DNA from: Saccharopolyspora_C sp040643635
GTDB taxonomy: Bacteria > Actinomycetota > Actinomycetes > Mycobacteriales > Pseudonocardiaceae
NCBI RefSeq assembly: GCF_040643635.1
Contig: NZ_JBEYUS010000022.1
Location: 16,275 to 80,274 of the forward strand
Reading direction: 5' to 3'
Length of the DNA: 64,000 nucleotides
The position numbers were made by a program, and so were the translations under genes. The notes beneath the pieces are model-generated. The model worked only from the letters and a program-made list of their open reading frames with translations. It did not search any database and was not told where the DNA came from. Positions 60,902 through 64,000 of the stretch are shown one piece after another. The stretch's first letter is position 1. Each line of letters begins with the position of its first letter.

Positions 60902-61572
60902 TCGAGTTCGAGGGCGTCGGGCACGCCTACGGCGAGCACGCGGTGCTGGACGGTGTCGACCTGCGGCTGTCCGAGAAGCGGGTCGCGTTCGTGGGGGCGA
61001 ACGGGTCCGGCAAGTCCACCCTCGCCCGCATGATCAACGGGTTGGTGTCGCCGACGCGGGGCCGGGTGCTGGTGGACGGGCTGGATCCGGCGCGGGAGGG
61101 CCGGGCGGTGCGCCGCCGGGTCGGGTTCGTGTTCACCAACCCGGACAGCCAGATCGTGATGCCGACGGCCGGGGAGGACGTGGCGTTCTCACTGCGCAGG
61201 CACGGTGTGCCGAAGGCGGAGCGGGAGCGGCGGGCGGCGGAGGTGCTGGCCGCGCACGGCCTGGACGGCTACGCGGAGCACCCGGCGCACCAGCTCTCCG
61301 GTGGGCAGAAGCAGTTGCTGGCGCTGTGCTCGATGCTGGTGCTGGAGCCGGACGTGCTGGTGTGCGACGAGCCGACGACGCTGCTGGACCTGCGCAACAA
61401 GCGGCACTTCGTGGAGCTGCTGCAGGAGTTGCCGCAGCAGGTGGTGCTGGTGACGCACGACCTGCACCTGCTGGACGGGTTCGACCGGGTGGTGGTGATC
61501 GACGAGGGCCGGGTGGCCGCGGACGACACCCCGGCGGCGGCGCTGGCGCACTACCGGGAACTGGCCGGATGA
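60898..61572 (+). CDS. ECF transporter ATPase (BioM-like)
   Basis: Predicted 224 residues. Walker A GANGSGKSTL, Q-loop FTNPDSQIVMPT with the Asn-Pro-Asp-x-Gln of ECF ATPases, signature LSGGQKQLL, Walker B LVCDEPTTLLD, switch LVTHD. Powers the ECF biotin module with the T component encoded next (GTGA/ATGA overlaps). Only one ATPase gene is present, as in BioMNY. Confidence 0.92.
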   Translation: MIEFEGVGHAYGEHAVLDGVDLRLSEKRVAFVGANGSGKSTLARMINGLVSPTRGRVLVDGLDPAREGRAVRRRVGFVFTNPDSQIVMPTAGEDVAFSLRRHGVPKAERERRAAEVLAAHGLDGYAEHPAHQLSGGQKQLLALCSMLVLEPDVLVCDEPTTLLDLRNKRHFVELLQELPQQVVLVTHDLHLLDGFDRVVVIDEGRVAADDTPAAALAHYRELAG

Positions 61573-62174
61573 GCCCGATCGGGCTGTACGAGCCGGGGTC
61601 GAGCGTGCTGCACCGGACGCCGGCCGGGGTGAAGTTCGCGCTGCTGCTGGCGTTCGCGGTGCTGATCTTCCTGCTGGGTTCGCCGGTCGCGCTGGGTGCG
61701 GTGGCGGCCGGGGTGCTGGCGGCGTACGCGGTGGCGCGGATCCCGCTGCGGCGCTGCTGGCAGGTGTCCCGGCTGCTGCTGCCGCTGCTGGCGGTGATCT
61801 TCCTGTTGCAGTGGTGGACGCTGGGTGCGCAGCAGGCCGGGGTGGTGACGTTGCGGCTGCTGGCGGCGATCGCGGCGGCGAACCTGTTCACGTTGACCAC
61901 GCGGGTCGACGACCTGGTGTCGGCGGTGGAGCGCGGGTTGTCGCCGTTGCGGCGGGTCGGCGTGCGCCCGGAGCGGGTGGGCTTGCTGGTGGGGTTGACT
62001 TTGCAGGCCGTCGCCGCGCTGTCGATCATCGCCGCGGAGACGCGGGAGGCGCAGCGGGCCCGGAACGCGGACCGGTCGCCGAGCGCGTTCGCCGTCCCGT
62101 TCCTGGTGCGCACGCTGCGCCACTCCGACGAGCTGGGCGAGGCCCTCGCCGCGCGCGGGGTCGGCGACGACTAG
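61569..62174 (+). CDS. ECF transporter transmembrane T component (BioN-like)
   Basis: Predicted 201 residues, four or five TM helices. KFALLLAFAVLIFLLG and LLPLLAVIFLLQWWTLG are membrane segments; AQRARNADRSP and ALAARGVGDD hold the Ala-Arg signatures that couple to the ATPase. Last gene of the bioY operon. Confidence 0.9.
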   Translation: MSPIGLYEPGSSVLHRTPAGVKFALLLAFAVLIFLLGSPVALGAVAAGVLAAYAVARIPLRRCWQVSRLLLPLLAVIFLLQWWTLGAQQAGVVTLRLLAAIAAANLFTLTTRVDDLVSAVERGLSPLRRVGVRPERVGLLVGLTLQAVAALSIIAAETREAQRARNADRSPSAFAVPFLVRTLRHSDELGEALAARGVGDD

Positions 62175-62223
62175 CGGACCGTTTCCCGAGTGGCGGCGGG
62201 TGGTTCCGGTTCGGCCGGCCGGG

Positions 62224-63075
62224 TCAGGCGGGTGCGGTGACGCCGAGCCGTTCGGCGTGCCGTGCCAGGTAGGCCCGCACGTCGTCGGGGGAAGCGTCGG
62301 GCAGTCCCCAGATCGCTTCGGTGACACCGCAGTCGGCCCACTCCGCGAGCAGGTCCGGTGCGGGCTTCCGGGTGGCCAGCACGCGGATCTCCGGTTCGCC
62401 CGTCCGCCCCGCTTCTGCCCAGGCCGTCCGCAGCCGGTCCGCTCCCCCGGCCACGTCGGTGTCGGCGGGCGTGGTGATCCAGCCGTCGGCGTGCGCGGCG
62501 ATCCAGGCGAAGGTCTTCGGCCCGGCGCCCGCCCCGATCAGCACCGGGATGCGGGACGGCTTCGGGTACGCCCAGGACGGTCCGAAGCGCACGAATTCGC
62601 CGGAGTAGGAGGCTTCGTCCTCGGTCCACAGCGCGCGCATCGCCGCCAGGTGTTCGCGCAGCGCGGCCCGGCGCCGGTGCGCGGGCACGTGGTGGTCGGC
62701 GAGCTCGTCGGTGTTCCAGCCGAACCCGGCGCCCAGCACCACCCGGCCGGCGGAGAGCAGGTCGAGGGAGGCGATCGTCTTGGCGAGCGTGATGGGGTCG
62801 GATTCGACCGGCAGCGCCACGGCCGTGGCCAGTTCGATCCGGGTGGTGCGCGCGGCCGCGGCGCTCAGGCTCACCCACGGGTCGAGGGTGCGCAGGTAGC
62901 GGTCGTCGGGCAGCTCCGCGCCGCCCGTGCCGGGATGCGCGGCGGTGCGCTTGATCGGGATGTGGGTGTGCTCGGGGACGTAGAAGGTGTCGAAACCGGC
63001 CTGCTCGGCCGCCTCCGCGGCGTCGCCCGGCGTGATCCCGCGATCGCTGGTGAACAGCACGATGCCGTGTCGCAC
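62224..63075 (-). CDS. LLM-class F420-dependent oxidoreductase
   Basis: Predicted 283 residues. Luciferase-like TIM barrel: GFDTFYVPEHTHIPI, DPWVSLSAAAARTTRIELATAVALPVESDPITLAKTIASLDLLSAGRVVLGAGFGWNTDE, SRIPVLIGAGAGPKTFAW. This form is common in mycobacteria and other F420-using actinobacteria. Substrate unknown. GTG at 63075 chosen for GGAGAGGGG five nt upstream; further upstream ATG would add 29 residues not typical of the family. Confidence 0.9.
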   Translation of the reverse strand: MRHGIVLFTSDRGITPGDAAEAAEQAGFDTFYVPEHTHIPIKRTAAHPGTGGAELPDDRYLRTLDPWVSLSAAAARTTRIELATAVALPVESDPITLAKTIASLDLLSAGRVVLGAGFGWNTDELADHHVPAHRRRAALREHLAAMRALWTEDEASYSGEFVRFGPSWAYPKPSRIPVLIGAGAGPKTFAWIAAHADGWITTPADTDVAGGADRLRTAWAEAGRTGEPEIRVLATRKPAPDLLAEWADCGVTEAIWGLPDASPDDVRAYLARHAERLGVTAPA

Positions 63076-63257
63076 GGATTTCCCCTCTCCCGCGGCGTTG
63101 CGTGGAAAGAGCCTGGTGGAGATCGACCTCTCGACCCTAGCAAGCGTTTGGCCGAGGACCAAAGGTCCAGCAGGAATCCGTTGCGGCGCAAGGAGTTCTC
63201 GTCACGTCGGCGCGCGAGATCCCAACGAGGCCGGGGCGGCGACCACTGGTCCGCTCG

Positions 63258-63980
63258 TCAGCGCCACTGCGCGAGCACCGTCACGGTGCCCGGATCGACC
63301 TCGGTGAACCCCGCGTCCCGGACCGCCGCCACCCCGTCGCGGCGCCACGCGGTCTCCGCGTCGTCGCCGGGCAGCAACCGCGCCCAGGTAGCCGGATCGG
63401 CGGTGCGCACCGAGCAGGGCAGGTCCGCCGCCGACCAGCGCGCCACCTCGTCGTCGCGGCCCTCGCCGTGCAGCAGCGCGGCCAGGAACATGGTGGCGTG
63501 CCCGACCTGCGCGGCGGACTTCCCCGCGCTCATCGGGACGTGCGGGTTCAACCAGAGCACCGGTGCGTCCGGACGGGGCGGCCCCGGCTCGTCGGCGTCC
63601 AGTTCGCTGCCGGAGATCTGCAGCCGGGTGAGCTCCCGCGGCATGTCGGCGACCCGCGACGGCAGGAACGCGCGCACCTGGGCACCGTCCACCTCCGCGG
63701 TGCGGCCCGGCAGGTCCTGCACCGCGGCCCAGTGCGCGCCGCGAGCCCGCCGGGACACCTTGCGGATGCGGCCCGACGTCCAGCGGTGCAACGGCTCGTG
63801 CCACTCCCCGCCCGGCTCGGTCCGCTCGTCCAGGCACACCGCGAGCGCCGCGGCGGCCGCGGCCTCCAGCAGCGCGGTCCGGCCCGGCGGGGTGCCGCGT
63901 TCGATGCGCAGCACCATCGGCATCAGGACGACCTCGTCCGGGTCCTCGTCGGAGGTGTCCGCGGTCGCCTCGGTGGGCAT
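63258..63980 (-). CDS. PTH2-like protein (peptidyl-tRNA hydrolase family), possibly truncated by window edge
   Basis: Predicted 240 residues from the ATG at 63980. The C-terminal half carries VPMSAGKSAAQVGHATMFLA, the Lys/Gln/His motif of archaeal-type peptidyl-tRNA hydrolase 2, with a Pro-Thr-type end VDPGTVTVLAQW. The N-terminal half is specific to actinobacterial members. The frame stays open upstream to the end of the window and no ribosome-binding site precedes the ATG, so the true start may lie outside. The catalytic role on peptidyl-tRNA is inferred from the motif. Confidence 0.75.
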   Translation of the reverse strand: MPTEATADTSDEDPDEVVLMPMVLRIERGTPPGRTALLEAAAAAALAVCLDERTEPGGEWHEPLHRWTSGRIRKVSRRARGAHWAAVQDLPGRTAEVDGAQVRAFLPSRVADMPRELTRLQISGSELDADEPGPPRPDAPVLWLNPHVPMSAGKSAAQVGHATMFLAALLHGEGRDDEVARWSAADLPCSVRTADPATWARLLPGDDAETAWRRDGVAAVRDAGFTEVDPGTVTVLAQWR

Positions 63981-64000
63981 CGCCAGCCAGGAGGCGTAGC

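Overview
The window is 64 kb of very GC-rich DNA with dense, often overlapping genes (ATGA/GTGA junctions), many GTG starts, and several genes whose start codon lies 6-8 nt after a TANNNT hexamer (leaderless transcripts). Together with a DUF5753/DUF397 pair, an F420-type luciferase-like oxidoreductase and the mec-cysO-cysM and clpS-DUF2017 neighbourhoods, this points to an actinobacterium, most likely of the Pseudonocardiales (Saccharopolyspora-like). The genus is inference.

Layout. 0-2.4 kb: a tRNA with anticodon UAG, then a DUF2249-cupin gene divergent from a Cys-containing HTH regulator, a small membrane protein and a cupin. 2.4-6.3 kb: response regulator, histidine kinase and a two-gene FtsX/MacB-type ABC exporter. 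6.7-20 kb: lysyl-tRNA synthetase, DUF218 membrane protein, lipoprotein sulfatase, YbjN-like protein, secreted penicillin-acylase-family enzyme, SGNH hydrolase, LysR and XRE regulators, secreted trypsin-like protease. 20.5-28.8 kb: an apparent meroterpenoid-type biosynthetic cluster: aminotransferase, polyprenyl diphosphate synthase, UbiA prenyltransferase, squalene-hopene-cyclase-like enzyme without a DxDD motif, FAD monooxygenase, methyltransferase and TauD-type dioxygenase. 30-34 kb: rhomboid, murI, metallo-beta-lactamase phosphodiesterase, orphan Imm1 immunity protein, rph, rdgB. 34-49 kb: a NACHT NTPase with LRR-like C-terminus (candidate phage-defence bNLR), TSUP transporter, Bcp, PoxB, XRE+DUF397, bacterial PH-domain pair, glycosyltransferase, two-component system. 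49-57.6 kb: cysM, cysO, mec, S58 peptidase, DUF2017 and clpS on the minus strand, then pncB, pncA and dinG on the plus strand. 57.9-62.2 kb: bioY, acyl-CoA ligase, thiolase, ecfA, ecfT (biotin uptake/pimelate-related operon). 62.2-64 kb: LLM oxidoreductase and a PTH2-like protein at the edge.

The most striking non-coding feature is a family of exactly 47-bp nested palindromes, 16 copies in five intergenic clusters (6.4, 11.7-12.0, 28.8-29.2, 39.0-39.3 and 57.7 kb). The outer arms are inverted repeats and each arm is itself a 13-bp palindrome. They are distinct from the ordinary terminator hairpins, which are also visible.

Relative to the mycobacterial order dinG-pncB-clpS-DUF2017-S58-mec-cysO-cysM-rhomboid-murI-Rv1339-rph-rdgB, the rhomboid-to-rdgB block is flipped and lies about 15 kb from cysM. 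A single inversion of about 30.1-49.35 kb would restore the order.
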